DNA of 64,000 nt from contig NZ_LT827021.1 in NCBI RefSeq assembly GCF_900169505.1, forward strand, positions 1,054,001 through 1,118,000, read 5' to 3'. The stretch is from Arabiibacter massiliensis. Its GTDB lineage: Bacteria; Actinomycetota; Coriobacteriia; Coriobacteriales; Eggerthellaceae. A program made the position numbers and the translations under genes. The notes under the pieces were generated by a model that had not been told where the DNA came from, did no database searches, and saw nothing but the letters and a program-made list of their open reading frames with translations. Shown here piece by piece: positions 30,810 through 41,731 of the stretch; position 1 is the stretch's first letter, and each line of letters begins with the position of its first letter.

Positions 30810-32411
30810 CTACCCTTCTACCGTGACCATGACGCTTGCAGGTTTCTTCTGATGCCAATCTTTCCCATCGACAGCCTGCACCTTCAGACAATACGTGCCG
30901 GGCTGAGTCGGCGTCCATTGCGCATGGAAGCGCTGCCAGTTGTTGGGATCCGCATCGGCCGCCACATCCACATTGATCCACGACTTGCCATAGTCCCAGC
31001 TGAACTGCACTTGCTTGGTGCTGTGGCCGTCCACGTTCCACACCCACGCGAAGCCTTCAAGGTCGATAGCCTCGCCGACCTTGAACACCTGGCCGTCGGT
31101 CGCCGGGTTGAACCATGCCGAGTTGCACCCGTACAAATGCGGATCCTCGGCTCCATCATAGAAATCGTCGCCGGCGATGACTCTGACCGGGGCGGTGACG
31201 GGCTCAGTTCCGAACTCGATGGTCTTAAGGTACTTGACCCAAGTACCACCAGGGAAGCCGGGCTGCACGAGCACGGCGGGAGCGCCTTGCATCTCTGTCA
31301 GTTCATGGCCGTAGTACTCGGTGGCGACGAACGCGCCGTTCTTCAAGGCGTCGTCGAGCTCCACGCAGAAGTTCCAACCCTCTTCAGGATCAGCGATGCC
31401 GTTCACGGTCACAGCCCCCTCGTCGATACCGCCGCAATACTCGATGATATCGCTCAACAAGTAGCCTGAAGCCTCGAAGCTGTCCTCAAGCGACGAGTTC
31501 ACGCCGTTGACGAGGCATTCCTGCGTGACCTGCTGAGTGTGCTTCTCGAAATGATCCTCGAGGTCGGCGAGCGTGAGCGTCATGGGGTTCTTCACGCCCT
31601 TGACCTCGATGCTCCAGGAGGCGAAGTCTTCGTCGGTCCACTCGGGGATGTCGAAGTTCACCGCCTCGTAGCGCTGGGATTCGTCGGTCATCTCCTGGTC
31701 GAGCTCAACCTTGAGATCGACTTCGTCCGATGCCAGCGTCGATATGCCGATGGAAGTATCGGCATCGTAGCCGCGCATGTGGAAGAAGGCTTCCGAAGCG
31801 GGCGTGTTCGCCGTGTAGCCGCTCAGCTGCTCTTCGTAGCAATACTCGTCCCACATGACGATCTCGCCGTTCTTCTTAGTAGCATGGCAGCTCCAGCAGT
31901 TGCCGTTGTCGGCATCCGTGAACGTCGCGCTGCTGAAGTGCGTCGCATGCATGTAATCACCTAGATACACGCCGCCGCGTGTATCATGCATCGAATGGCA
32001 CGACTCGCAATCGTTCCAATCAACCGTCTTGCCGAAGATGGCACCAGTTGTCATGATGTGCACCGTAGGCGCGATGTCCTTGATCGTCGCTTGAAGATCC
32101 TCGTGGCACGCATCGCACCCTCGACTCCCCCAGTTGACCTTAGCCGAAATATTGTAGTCGTCAGGCAGCGCCCCCGCATCGCGCTGCTGGAAGTCGTTCA
32201 GCTTTATGTTGGTGCCCTCTAAGGCGACCGTCTCAGTGGAATTCTGCTCCGTCGCAGCATCGCCGGAAGCATCCGGCTGCTGCGAAGCCGGCTGTTGCGG
32301 CGCGCATCCGACTGCGGCCAGCGTGGCCGCGATCATCGCTGCGATGCACAGCGCGGCGATCAGCATCCTCTTCGATGGGCGGCGCGTCTCGGCCGTTTCC
32401 TCGGTTTGCAT
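30810..32411 (-). CDS. exported multiheme cytochrome c-molybdopterin oxidoreductase fusion
   Basis: A 533-residue lipoprotein (lipobox LAAVGC, Cys36) with three CxxCH heme sites at 99-103 (CDACH), 135-139 (CESCH) and 172-176 (CWSCH). A sulfite-oxidase-type molybdopterin domain follows: Cys299 in TQECLVNG is the expected Mo ligand, and APAVLVQPGFPGGTWVKYL lies further on. A C-terminal Ig-like dimerisation domain (KQVQFSWDYGKSWINVDV, CLKVQAVDGKDW) completes it. Such fusions let a reductase receive electrons directly through hemes. The substrate is unknown. The start at 32411 has GGAGAGGACG; upstream in-frame residues lack signal features. It heads an operon with the split Mo protein and faces a lipoprotein and LuxR gene transcribed the other way. 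Confidence 0.87.
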   Translation of the reverse strand: MQTEETAETRRPSKRMLIAALCIAAMIAATLAAVGCAPQQPASQQPDASGDAATEQNSTETVALEGTNIKLNDFQQRDAGALPDDYNISAKVNWGSRGCDACHEDLQATIKDIAPTVHIMTTGAIFGKTVDWNDCESCHSMHDTRGGVYLGDYMHATHFSSATFTDADNGNCWSCHATKKNGEIVMWDEYCYEEQLSGYTANTPASEAFFHMRGYDADTSIGISTLASDEVDLKVELDQEMTDESQRYEAVNFDIPEWTDEDFASWSIEVKGVKNPMTLTLADLEDHFEKHTQQVTQECLVNGVNSSLEDSFEASGYLLSDIIEYCGGIDEGAVTVNGIADPEEGWNFCVELDDALKNGAFVATEYYGHELTEMQGAPAVLVQPGFPGGTWVKYLKTIEFGTEPVTAPVRVIAGDDFYDGAEDPHLYGCNSAWFNPATDGQVFKVGEAIDLEGFAWVWNVDGHSTKQVQFSWDYGKSWINVDVAADADPNNWQRFHAQWTPTQPGTYCLKVQAVDGKDWHQKKPASVMVTVEG

Positions 32412-32693
32412 ATCGTCCTCTCCTCTCCATATCCAACTCGTACGTTTGCTACCGTCCCCTTGCGATTTTGCACCCCCTTTCTCGTTAAGCGGGGATAGCC
32501 GCACCCTAAAGGAAAGCGAAGTTGAGCGCATCGACGGTTTGAGGCGGTCTTTCAAGGACATGAAACCTCCCCTCATCAAGCCGTCATCACTTCTCGTCAA
32601 AAATCGTTTAGTCAGTTATTAGACCGTGATTGTTGATGCCAAAAACCGAGGAGTCGGTAGCATGGGAGGACACCGGAGAGGATCGGGGGGATC

Positions 32694-33347
32694 ATGCTCA
32701 CACTCGCACAAACGCTCAGATCGAAGCTCACAGCCGGGGTCGCCATCGCCCTTGCCGCAACAGTGGTGCTCGGAGGATGCGCCGGGAACATGCAAGGGTC
32801 CGACGGACCGCAACCGGCGTTTTCGGGGGCAGTGCACGAGCAAACCATGGCGGCTATTGCAGAAAAGGACGTTGACGCGTTCCCTGTCTCCACCGTTATG
32901 AACTCGTACGCGGTGCCCGGCGGCAATGTGCCCTCGTGGTCCTACCTGTTCGCGTCGCAACGATACGCGAAGTTCTATACAGTGTTCAACTACAGCACGA
33001 AAGCGACCGCAAGCATTTATGGTGCCACCACCTGGAACGAGGACGATTGGGAGGAGGCACCGAAGGACGTGCCCTCGATGGTGCGCGTCGACGCCGACAA
33101 AGCCTACCTCAACATACTTGATGAGCATCCCGAGCTCCGAAGCCAACCCTACCGTGTGTCTTTTTTGGCCTACGAGCCCGAAATAGAGAAAACCGAAGAT
33201 GCACCCGAAACAATGACGTGGTATTTTTACTTCACGGATGAAGACGCTCTGAACGCATTCAACAGCAGCGTCGAGCATCCGAACGACATAGCGAATGCGA
33301 TCGTAACCGTCGATGCGCGAACAGGGGATGTTCGTCAACAGGGGTAG
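32694..33347 (+). CDS. predicted lipoprotein of unknown function
   Basis: The 217-residue product has a signal peptide with lipobox VLGGC (Cys29). I recognise no family. Visible features are many aromatic residues (WSYLFASQRYAKFYTVF, TMTWYFYFTDEDALNAF) and an acidic C-terminal half. It is the first gene on the plus strand of the divergent pair and is followed 17 bases later by the LuxR gene. A sensor or electron-transfer accessory of the redox module is plausible, and no more can be said. Confidence 0.7.
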   Translation: MLTLAQTLRSKLTAGVAIALAATVVLGGCAGNMQGSDGPQPAFSGAVHEQTMAAIAEKDVDAFPVSTVMNSYAVPGGNVPSWSYLFASQRYAKFYTVFNYSTKATASIYGATTWNEDDWEEAPKDVPSMVRVDADKAYLNILDEHPELRSQPYRVSFLAYEPEIEKTEDAPETMTWYFYFTDEDALNAFNSSVEHPNDIANAIVTVDARTGDVRQQG

Positions 33348-33364
33348 CGTCAAGGAAAACGCGT

Positions 33365-35194
33365 ATGATAAAAGAACAGGGCAATCTGTTTTACGGGGCG
33401 ACGTCGGCGAGTTCCATCGTCGGGTCGGCGCTTATGTGGGCCTGGTGGGATCTCGCCTTCTACTCGGGCATCTTCTTCAACTGGAGCCGAGCATCGCAGC
33501 CTTTCACGGTGCCGTCGTTTGTCGTCGGCATGGCCACATGCGGCGCAACCCTGTTTCTCCTAGCCCGTTTCGCACCCTCCGCATCCGCACTGCTCCACAA
33601 CAAGACGACGACGCAGCTAGCAGGATTCGGCGCGATCGGCCTCGCTTCGTCCCTGCTATCCATCGCAGCCGCCATTTGGGAATCGCTGCCACTCGCTCTG
33701 GTTTTCGGCGCCACGAATGGAGCGGTCCTTGCCGTCGTCATGGCACTGTGGGGCGCGGTCTGGACGGAACGCGGCGCCCAATCGGCAACCATCAACGCCT
33801 CGCTGGCCATAGCAATCGGAATCGCGTTCGACGGCATCGTCCTGTTCGCCATGAAGCCCTTAGCCGCCGCTGTCGCCGTCTCAGCGTTTCCCCTGATCTC
33901 CATCTTGTTGTACGGCTACGCGAAACGCAGCTGCGTCGACGGCGAGGTGTTCTCCCGCACGCGCTCGACCCGTTACGAGCATGCGAGGGTGCACAACGTG
34001 CTGAAGAAGGAGTTCTTCGGCATAAGCGTGCTGTTGCTCCTCGGATTAACCATCGGCGAGATAGCGTTCAACTTCATGAACTACCACTTCGCCTACGAGC
34101 AGATCGAATCGATCTCAGGAGTGGACTTCAACTACCCCTACCACGTTGCGAGAGCTATAGGCGCGTTCATATGCTTCGTGGCCATCGGCATCTTCAACGT
34201 TTCTTACAAACGCTTCTTCTGGGTAGGCACGCTGCTCATGTCGTTCGCGTTCGCCATGATGCCGTTCCTCGGCTCTCTGGGCATACCCGCGTACTACAGC
34301 AATTACGTCAACATGGCCTGCTTCGCCCTCGTCGCCATATTCGAGCTGAGCGTATTCTGCGAGATATCATACGCCCGGCGCACCTATCCGTTCGAGTCGG
34401 TGTGCTTCGGGATGATTTTCATGACCGGCTTCATCGACACGGGACTGATCGTGGGCATCTTAGTCGATTTTCTCCACCTCGACTCCTCGCAATATGCAAG
34501 CCTGATGACGGCGGTCGGGTACGTGCTCATCTTCGGATTGCTCGCTGCGATCTCCGAGGGGCAGCGCTACCTTGATCCGGAAACAGGCGTTGCTTCGGGC
34601 CGTAGGCTCAAGACCGAGCTGCAGAACAGCCTTGAAGCAAAGCATCGGAAGCTGCACGACACTTTGGTAAAGCAGGCGAAGCTCACGGCTCGCGAGCAGG
34701 ATATCCTCGACGAGCTGCTGCGAGGGCGCAGCACGATATCCATAGCCGGAAGCTTCAACATCTCCGAAAACACCGTGAAATCCCACGTGCAAAGCATATA
34801 CAAAAAGCTGGGTATCCACAGCAAGCAAGAGATGCTCGAGAAGTTCAATGCTCCATTCGACAGAACGGGAGTCGTGCAGAACGAGCTCGACGGGGGCGAG
34901 TCCGGCACCGACGCCTCTCGCAAGCGCTCGCTTGACGCGATTATCACCCATCTCGCCAAATCCTACGGCTTGACGGTTCGGGAGTCCGAAGTGTTCAGTT
35001 TGATGGCACGCGGATATCGTCACAAAGAGATGGAGGAAAAGCTGTTCATCTCCGCAGCCACAGTGCATTCCCACACGGCGAGTATATACGCGAAGATGGA
35101 TCTGCACTCGCACGACGATCTCTCGGCCCTCGTTAAGAAAACCCGGAGCAGCATGGCAAAGCTCGACGAGCCGGCCAAGGAACCTGCCGGCTGA
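33365..35194 (+). CDS. membrane-integrated LuxR regulator with two HTH domains
   Basis: A 609-residue protein with a polytopic membrane domain of about 12 helices (about residues 12-400), as in the MFS-like LuxR regulators abundant in Eggerthellaceae. It then has two separate LuxR-type helix-turn-helix domains. The first, LTAREQDILDELLRGRSTIS to IYKKLGIHSKQEML, starts near residue 438. The second, LTVRESEVFSLMARGYRHKEM to IYAKMDLHSHDDLSALV, starts near residue 535. A single HTH is the norm, so the tandem pair is odd. It lies divergent from the heme-Mo enzyme and probably controls the module in response to its substrate. The ATG has an AAGGAAA site. Confidence 0.88.
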   Translation: MIKEQGNLFYGATSASSIVGSALMWAWWDLAFYSGIFFNWSRASQPFTVPSFVVGMATCGATLFLLARFAPSASALLHNKTTTQLAGFGAIGLASSLLSIAAAIWESLPLALVFGATNGAVLAVVMALWGAVWTERGAQSATINASLAIAIGIAFDGIVLFAMKPLAAAVAVSAFPLISILLYGYAKRSCVDGEVFSRTRSTRYEHARVHNVLKKEFFGISVLLLLGLTIGEIAFNFMNYHFAYEQIESISGVDFNYPYHVARAIGAFICFVAIGIFNVSYKRFFWVGTLLMSFAFAMMPFLGSLGIPAYYSNYVNMACFALVAIFELSVFCEISYARRTYPFESVCFGMIFMTGFIDTGLIVGILVDFLHLDSSQYASLMTAVGYVLIFGLLAAISEGQRYLDPETGVASGRRLKTELQNSLEAKHRKLHDTLVKQAKLTAREQDILDELLRGRSTISIAGSFNISENTVKSHVQSIYKKLGIHSKQEMLEKFNAPFDRTGVVQNELDGGESGTDASRKRSLDAIITHLAKSYGLTVRESEVFSLMARGYRHKEMEEKLFISAATVHSHTASIYAKMDLHSHDDLSALVKKTRSSMAKLDEPAKEPAG

Positions 35195-35210
35195 CCCACG
35201 GGACGGGATA

Positions 35211-35230
35211 ATCGCTCCCGCCCGCCCGGA
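35211..35230. repeat. right copy of the 20-bp direct repeat
   Basis: Identical to 29611-29630 and followed by a similar ccc(a/g)gg stretch. It lies 16 bases beyond the LuxR stop codon. Confidence 0.6.
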
Positions 35231-35462
35231 CCCCGGGCAGCGCCGTTCGCGGGCGTTTCCAGACCGTTGAAAACGAGCCTTTCGGAGGGCCATTCTGCAC
35301 GCTCGGCAAATTAAATCCACGTTTCATGGGCAGTTCCGGCCCCACGGCGGGCTTTATTGCACTAAAGTATGCGGATACGCTTCCGCGCTCGACGCGGAGC
35401 GCAAGCGGGCGCAGGCCCGCGGACGGCCCCGAATGGACGGGGCGCGAGGGAAGGAGAACCAT
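35231..35462. other. intergenic region upstream of dppA
   Basis: About 230 bases separate the direct repeat from dppA. TTGCAC at 35357 and an AAGTAT nearby could be promoter parts, but the spacing is poor, and I make no firm promoter call. No gene is seen. Confidence 0.4.
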
Positions 35463-37091
35463 ATGGAAGAAAAGAAGAACGCGTTCAGCAGGCGCACGTT
35501 CGTCGAGCTGCTCGGCGTCTCGGCCGCAAGCTTCGGACTCGTGAGCCTTGCCGGCTGCGGCGGCGGTGGCGGCGAGGGCGGCTCGACCGGCGGCGGCGCG
35601 GCGGGCGGCGCGACCGACACCATCACGTACAGCCTGACGGCGGATCCGCGCGCGCTCGACCCGGCGTACTTCGACGACGGCGAGTCGGCGGTCGTGGCCT
35701 GCAACATCTACGAGGGCCTGTACCAGTACGGCGCCAAGGACGCCAAGGTGGCGCCCTGCCTGGCCACCGACCTGCCCGAGATCTCGGACGACGGCCTCAC
35801 CTACACGATCAAGCTGCGCGAGGGCGTGAAGTTCCACGACGGCGCCGACTTCAACGCCGAGGCCGTGAAGAAGTCCATCGAGCGCCAGCTCGAGCCCAAC
35901 CGCAACTCCGACATGCCCTACGCGTCGTTCGTGTTCGGCGAGGAAGCCGCCGGCAACGGCGTGGAGAAAGTGGAGGCCGTCGATCCCACCACGGTGCGCA
36001 TCACGATGCGCGCGGCGTCCGCCCCGTTCGTGAAGAACCTGGCCATGGCGCTCGCCTCCCCCATCGTGTCGCCGACGGCGGCCGACGCGGCCACGCCCGG
36101 CCAGCCCATCGCCGAGCCCAGCGGCACCGGCCCCTTCAAGTTCGTCGACTGGACGAAGGGCGCCTCGGTCACCCTCGTGGCCAACGACCAGTACTGGGGC
36201 GACGCTCCCAAGCTCAAGAACCTCGTGTTCAAGATCATCGCCGAGGGCAACACGCGCCTCACCTCGCTCATGAACAACGAGTGCGACATCATCTCGAGCG
36301 TCGATCCCGCGTCGGCCGACCAGATCACGAGCAACGGCTTCGAGCTGTTCTCCGAGGACGGCATGACCATCAACTACATGGCGTTCAACACCGAGTCCGA
36401 CATCTGCAAGGACCAGGAGGTCCGCAAGGCCATCGCCCAGGCCATCAACGTCGAGGAGATGGTGAAGTCCATCTACGGCGACTACGCCACCGTGGCGAAC
36501 TCGGTCATGCCCACCTGGATGGCCCCCTACACCAAGGACGTCAAGCAGACCACCTTCGACCCCGAGGCCGCCAAGAAGACGCTCGCCGACAAGGGCGTCA
36601 CGTCGCTGCAGTGCATCACCTACACCACCGCCCGCCCCTACAACCAGAAGGGCGGCACCGACCTGGCCAACATGATCCAGGGCTACCTGTCCGAGGTGGG
36701 CGTGGACGTGTCCATCACGCAGTACGACTGGACCACGTACAAGACCAAGGTGCAGACCGATCCCTATGACATCTGCTTCTACGGCTGGACGGGCGACAAC
36801 GGCGACCCGGACAACTTCATGAACCTCTTGGCCGACACCAACTGGTCCATGAACGTGGCGCACTTCCAGGACGAGGAGTACAAGAAGCTCATCGCCCAGG
36901 GCCTCGAGACCCCCGACGGGGACGCGCGCGACGCCATCTACCTCCAGTGCGAAGAGATGGTGGCCGAGAAGCAGCCGTGGGTGCTCATCTCGCACTCCAA
37001 GAACCTGCTCGGCATCAACCCGAAGGTGCAGAACTTCTACTACCATCCGACGGGCGTCGCCTTCTTCAAGGGCGTGTCCAAGGAAGCCTAG
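35463..37091 (+). CDS. dppA: peptide ABC transporter substrate-binding lipoprotein
   Basis: A 542-residue family-5 solute-binding protein, the extracytoplasmic receptor of a Dpp/Opp importer. The N-terminus carries a twin-arginine-like motif (SRRTFVELLG) and a lipobox LAGC followed by a glycine-rich linker, so it may be a Tat-exported lipoprotein. Family signatures include LTYTIKLREGVKFHDG, GTGPFKFVDW and the VRKAIAQAINVEEMV segment. The start at 35463 has an AAGGAGAA site. A strong terminator hairpin follows, so it is probably made in excess over the membrane components. Peptide preference (di- versus oligopeptide, or nickel) cannot be decided from sequence alone. Confidence 0.9.
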   Translation: MEEKKNAFSRRTFVELLGVSAASFGLVSLAGCGGGGGEGGSTGGGAAGGATDTITYSLTADPRALDPAYFDDGESAVVACNIYEGLYQYGAKDAKVAPCLATDLPEISDDGLTYTIKLREGVKFHDGADFNAEAVKKSIERQLEPNRNSDMPYASFVFGEEAAGNGVEKVEAVDPTTVRITMRAASAPFVKNLAMALASPIVSPTAADAATPGQPIAEPSGTGPFKFVDWTKGASVTLVANDQYWGDAPKLKNLVFKIIAEGNTRLTSLMNNECDIISSVDPASADQITSNGFELFSEDGMTINYMAFNTESDICKDQEVRKAIAQAINVEEMVKSIYGDYATVANSVMPTWMAPYTKDVKQTTFDPEAAKKTLADKGVTSLQCITYTTARPYNQKGGTDLANMIQGYLSEVGVDVSITQYDWTTYKTKVQTDPYDICFYGWTGDNGDPDNFMNLLADTNWSMNVAHFQDEEYKKLIAQGLETPDGDARDAIYLQCEEMVAEKQPWVLISHSKNLLGINPKVQNFYYHPTGVAFFKGVSKEA

Positions 37092-37112
37092 GGCAGATCC
37101 GCGCTATTCGAC

Positions 37113-37143
37113 GGGGCCGCTCGCCACGAGCGGCCCCGTTTTG
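37113..37143 (+). terminator. intrinsic terminator between dppA and dppB
   Basis: An 11-bp perfect stem (GGGGCCGCTCG with its complement) and a 3-base loop precede GTTTT. Partial read-through would give the usual excess of binding protein over permease subunits. Confidence 0.8.
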
Positions 37144-37237
37144 GGTTCTATCGCCGCCCAGCGACGTTTTCTAGCCGCTAATCGGCAATGCATGCGCTAC
37201 ACTGTCATGCATCTTTTCCGCAAGAAAGGAGCAGCCA

Positions 37238-38257
37238 TTGCTCAAATACATCCTCAAACGAATCCTCATGGTGATTCCCGTCTTGCTGGGCGTGACCGTC
37301 ATCATCTTCATGATCACGCGCGTGTTGGCCCCGGACCCGGCTCCGGTGGTTCTGGGCGAGCACGCCACTCCTGAGGCGATGGCCGTCTGGCGGGCGGACA
37401 ACGGGCTGGACGATCCCATCTGGCTGCAGTACGTCAACTTCGTCGTGGGCGCCGTGCAGGGCGACCTCGGCACCTCGTACTACACCCACCAGCCGGTCAC
37501 CTCCGAGATCGCCGCGCGCTTCCCCGCCACGGCCGAGCTCGCCATCTGCGCCATCATCGTGGCGTCGCTTCTGGGCGTCGCGCTGGGCGTCTTGGCGGCG
37601 GTGAAGAAGAACAAGCTGGCCGACAACGTGAGCATGGTGGTGGCCCTCGTGGGCGTGTCGATGCCCATCTTCTGGTCGGGCATCCTGCTCATCCTGCTGT
37701 TCGCGGGCATCCTGCACGTGCTGCCCTCGAGCGGCCGCGTCACGCCGCTTCTGCAACCCACCGGAGGGACGGGCTTCTTCATCATCGACACCATCATGCA
37801 GGGCAACTGGGCGGCGCTCGGCGACGTGCTCGTGCACCTCATCCTGCCCACCGTGGCGCTGTCGCTGTACTCCATGGCCATCATCACGCGCATGACGCGC
37901 TCGAGCATGCTCGAGACCCTGAACGCCGACTACATCCGCACGGCGCGCGCGAAGGGCCTGAAGAAGGGCACCGTGAACGTCAAGCACGCGCTGCGCAACG
38001 CCATGCTGCCCATCTCCACGGTCATCGGGCTTCAGTTCGGCAGCCTCCTCGGCGGCGCGCTCCTCACCGAGACGGTGTTCGCGTGGCCGGGCATCGGCAA
38101 GTTCGCCGTGGACTGCGTGCTGAAGAGCGACTTCCCCGTGGTGCAGGGCATCGTGCTTCTGGTGGCGGTCATCTTCGTCATCATGAACCTGGTCGTCGAC
38201 ATCGTGTACGCCTACCTCGATCCCCGCATCAAGTACGGCGCGAAGGAAGAGGGGTGA
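37238..38257 (+). CDS. dppB: peptide ABC transporter permease DppB
   Basis: The 339-residue permease has six predicted helices and the conserved EAA loop (ADYIRTARAKGLKKGTVNVK) that contacts the ATPase. The N-terminal MLKYILKRILMVIPVLLGVT is typical of DppB. It starts with TTG at 37238, 6 bases after AAAGGAG; no ATG fits better. dppC follows 5 bases after its stop. Confidence 0.93.
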   Translation: MLKYILKRILMVIPVLLGVTVIIFMITRVLAPDPAPVVLGEHATPEAMAVWRADNGLDDPIWLQYVNFVVGAVQGDLGTSYYTHQPVTSEIAARFPATAELAICAIIVASLLGVALGVLAAVKKNKLADNVSMVVALVGVSMPIFWSGILLILLFAGILHVLPSSGRVTPLLQPTGGTGFFIIDTIMQGNWAALGDVLVHLILPTVALSLYSMAIITRMTRSSMLETLNADYIRTARAKGLKKGTVNVKHALRNAMLPISTVIGLQFGSLLGGALLTETVFAWPGIGKFAVDCVLKSDFPVVQGIVLLVAVIFVIMNLVVDIVYAYLDPRIKYGAKEEG

Positions 38258-38262
38258 TCCGC

Positions 38263-39201
38263 ATGGCGAAGAGAAAGCAGCTGGCCGCAGAGCCGGCCGG
38301 CGCCGACGGAGTCGTGCTGAACGGCCAGCCGGCCGCCAAGGAGAAGCGCGTCAGCGTGTGGCGCGACGTGGTGGCGGGCATCGTGTCCAACAAGGCGTCG
38401 CTCGTGAGCGCGATCTTCATCCTCATCCTGGCGGCCATCGCCATCGTGACGAAGCTGTTCCCGCAGGTGCTGCCGTACGACCCGTACGCGCAGAACCTGG
38501 GCGAGTCGCTGGTGGGGCCGAGCGCGGCGCACTGGTTCGGCACCGACATCCAAGGCCGCGACATCTTCAGCCGCGTGCTCGTGGGCACGCAGATCACGCT
38601 GACCGTGGGCCTGGCCGCCGTGGCCATCTCGCTCACCGTGGGCGTGCTTCTGGGCTCCATCGCCGGCTACAAGGGCGGCAAGACCGACACCGTCATCATG
38701 CGCGTCATGGACATGATGCTGGCCATCCCGTCCATCCTTCTGGCCATCGCCATCATGGCGGCCCTCGGGCCCGGCATCGAGAAGGCGGTCGTGGCCATCG
38801 GACTCGTGTCCATCCCCGAGTACGCGCGCATCGTGCGCTCGGAGATACTCTCCATCAAGGAGAACGACTACGTGGCCGCCGCACGCGTCATCGGCGACTC
38901 CAACGCCAAGATCGTGTTCCGGCACGTGCTGCCCAACGTCCTGCCGTCCATCATCGTGCGCGCGACGCTCGGCATCTCCACGGCCATCCTCGACGCCGCC
39001 GCGCTCGGCTTCCTGGGCCTGGGCGTCCAGCCGCCCGACGCGGAGTGGGGCGACATGCTGGGCCGCGGGCGCAACGAGCTGTTCCGCGCGCCGTGGCTCA
39101 TGATCTTCCCCGGCCTGGCCATCACGCTCACCGTGCTCGCGTTCAACCTGCTGGGCGACGGCATCCGCGACGGCCTCGATCCCAAAGCAAGGAAGAGGTG
39201 A
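38263..39201 (+). CDS. dppC: peptide ABC transporter permease DppC
   Basis: A 312-residue permease with an N-terminal cytoplasmic extension, six helices, [19 protein letters not shown] and the EAA loop ([19 protein letters not shown]). The final [18 protein letters not shown] signature is diagnostic of DppC/OppC. The ATG has a GAGGGGTGA site that overlaps the dppB stop. Confidence 0.93.
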   Translation: MAKRKQLAAEPAGADGVVLNGQPAAKEKRVSVWRDVVAGIVSNKASLVSAIFILILAAIAIVTKLFPQVLPYDPYAQNLGESLVGPSAAHWFGTDIQGRDIFSRVLVGTQITLTVGLAAVAISLTVGVLLGSIAGYKGGKTDTVIMRVMDMMLAIPSILLAIAIMAALGPGIEKAVVAIGLVSIPEYARIVRSEILSIKENDYVAAARVIGDSNAKIVFRHVLPNVLPSIIVRATLGISTAILDAAALGFLGLGVQPPDAEWGDMLGRGRNELFRAPWLMIFPGLAITLTVLAFNLLGDGIRDGLDPKARKR

Positions 39202-39205
39202 TCCC

Positions 39206-40329
<1,124 letters not shown>

Positions 40330-40333
<4 letters not shown>

Positions 40334-41373
40334 GCGAGAACATCGCAGCCGGCGCATCCGCGCAGGCGGACGCGCCCGAGCAGGATATCCTGCTCGACGT
40401 CCAGCACCTCACGAAGCGCTTCGCCGCCGAGACGAACTTCTTCGGCCGCGCCACGTCCTACGTGCAGGCCGTGGACGACGTGAGCTTCCAGATCCGCCGC
40501 GGCGAGGCGTTCGGCCTGGTGGGCGAGTCGGGCTGCGGCAAGACCACCGTGGGCAAGATGCTGGTGAACCTGCTTCGGCCCACGTCGGGCACCATCGTGT
40601 TCGACGGGCACGACCTCACGGCCATGAAGCAGGCCGAACGCAAGCGCTACTGCAAGGACATCCAGCTGATCTTCCAGGATCCCTACGCGTCGCTCAACCC
40701 CCGCATGCGCGTGGGCGACATCATCGCCGAGCCCATCATCACGAACAACATCCTGCCGAAGGACCAGGTGGAGGACCGCGTGAACGACCTCCTGGAATGC
40801 GTGGGCCTGGCCAACTACATGCGCAACCGCTACCCGCATGAGTTCTCCGGCGGCCAGCGCCAGCGCGTGGGCATCGCGCGCGCCCTGGCGGTGAACCCGA
40901 AGCTCATCGTGTGCGACGAGCCGGTGAGCGCGCTCGACGTGTCCATCCAGGCGCAGGTGCTGAACCTGCTCGACGAGCTCAAAGAGCAGTTCGGGCTCAC
41001 GTACCTGTTCATCGCGCACGGCCTGAACGTGGTGAAGCACGTGTCCGACCGCGTGGGCGTCATGTATCTGGGCAAGATGATGGAGATCGCGCCGAAGAAG
41101 TCGCTCTACGCCGATCCGCTGTCGCCCTACACGCAGGCGCTGCTCTCGGCCATCCCGTCGGTCGACCCGGCCACGAAGCGCGAGCGCATCATCCTGGAAG
41201 GCGACGTGCCCTCGCCCATCGACCCGCCGGCAGGCTGCCGCTTCGCCGGCCGCTGCTTCGCGAAAGTCGAGGGCTGCGACGAGGTGATGCCCCCGCTCGT
41301 GGAGGTGAAGCCCGACCACTGCGTGGCCTGCCACCGCTACGACGAAGGCGGCCCCGGCACGGCGAAGATCTAA
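40330..41373 (+). CDS. dppF: peptide ABC transporter ATPase DppF
   Basis: The 347-residue partner ATPase has Walker A ([10 protein letters not shown]), [15 protein letters not shown], the signature [15 protein letters not shown] and Walker B ([13 protein letters not shown]). The C-terminal CRFAGRC...C motif also has cysteine spacing suited to a cluster. It is coupled to dppD through ATGA. A strong intrinsic terminator ends the operon. Confidence 0.93.
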
Positions 41374-41382
41374 GCAACCCCC

Positions 41383-41416
41383 AAGGGCCCTCCCCGCAAC
41401 GGAGGGCCCTTTCTTT
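41383..41416 (+). terminator. intrinsic terminator of the dpp operon
   Basis: An 11-bp stem (AAGGGCCCTCC and its complement at 41401-41411) with a 7-base loop is followed by TCTTT. Confidence 0.85.
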
Positions 41417-41731
41417 ATGACGCAGGGCGTGACAGGGGGACGCAGGACGGGGGTAATGTCATCGCTCTGGGGTCGGTGCAGAAAAAATCGAGGGTTTTGG
41501 CAAAACGGAGCGAATATGCACTGGAAATCGCCCGTCCGGGCACCTCTGATGCCGAGCTTCTGAGGAAAACGCCTGATGGCGAAATCCGATGCACCTAGGA
41601 ACGGGTGCATATGCGTTCCAAATTGCCAATCCGGCTGCAAAATCGTGCATCGGGCATCTATCGCAGGGCGGCGCGCCCTGCGGGGCCGAAGCGGCGGTCG
41701 CGCTATCTCGCTGTGGATGAGACGATTACCC
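41417..41731. other. gene-free stretch before the adapter-like sequence
   Basis: These 315 bases have no supportable gene. A diverged inverted pair (around 41490-41510 and 41605-41635, sharing atatgcac and ttggcaa) hints at a decayed inverted-arm element. Because an adapter-like segment follows, the right part of this stretch may be low-quality assembly. Confidence 0.4.

Noticed and set aside
30288-31469. 393-residue plus-strand frame opposite the molybdoenzyme genes
   Set aside because: It lies antisense to the heme-Mo gene and the split protein and has no family features.
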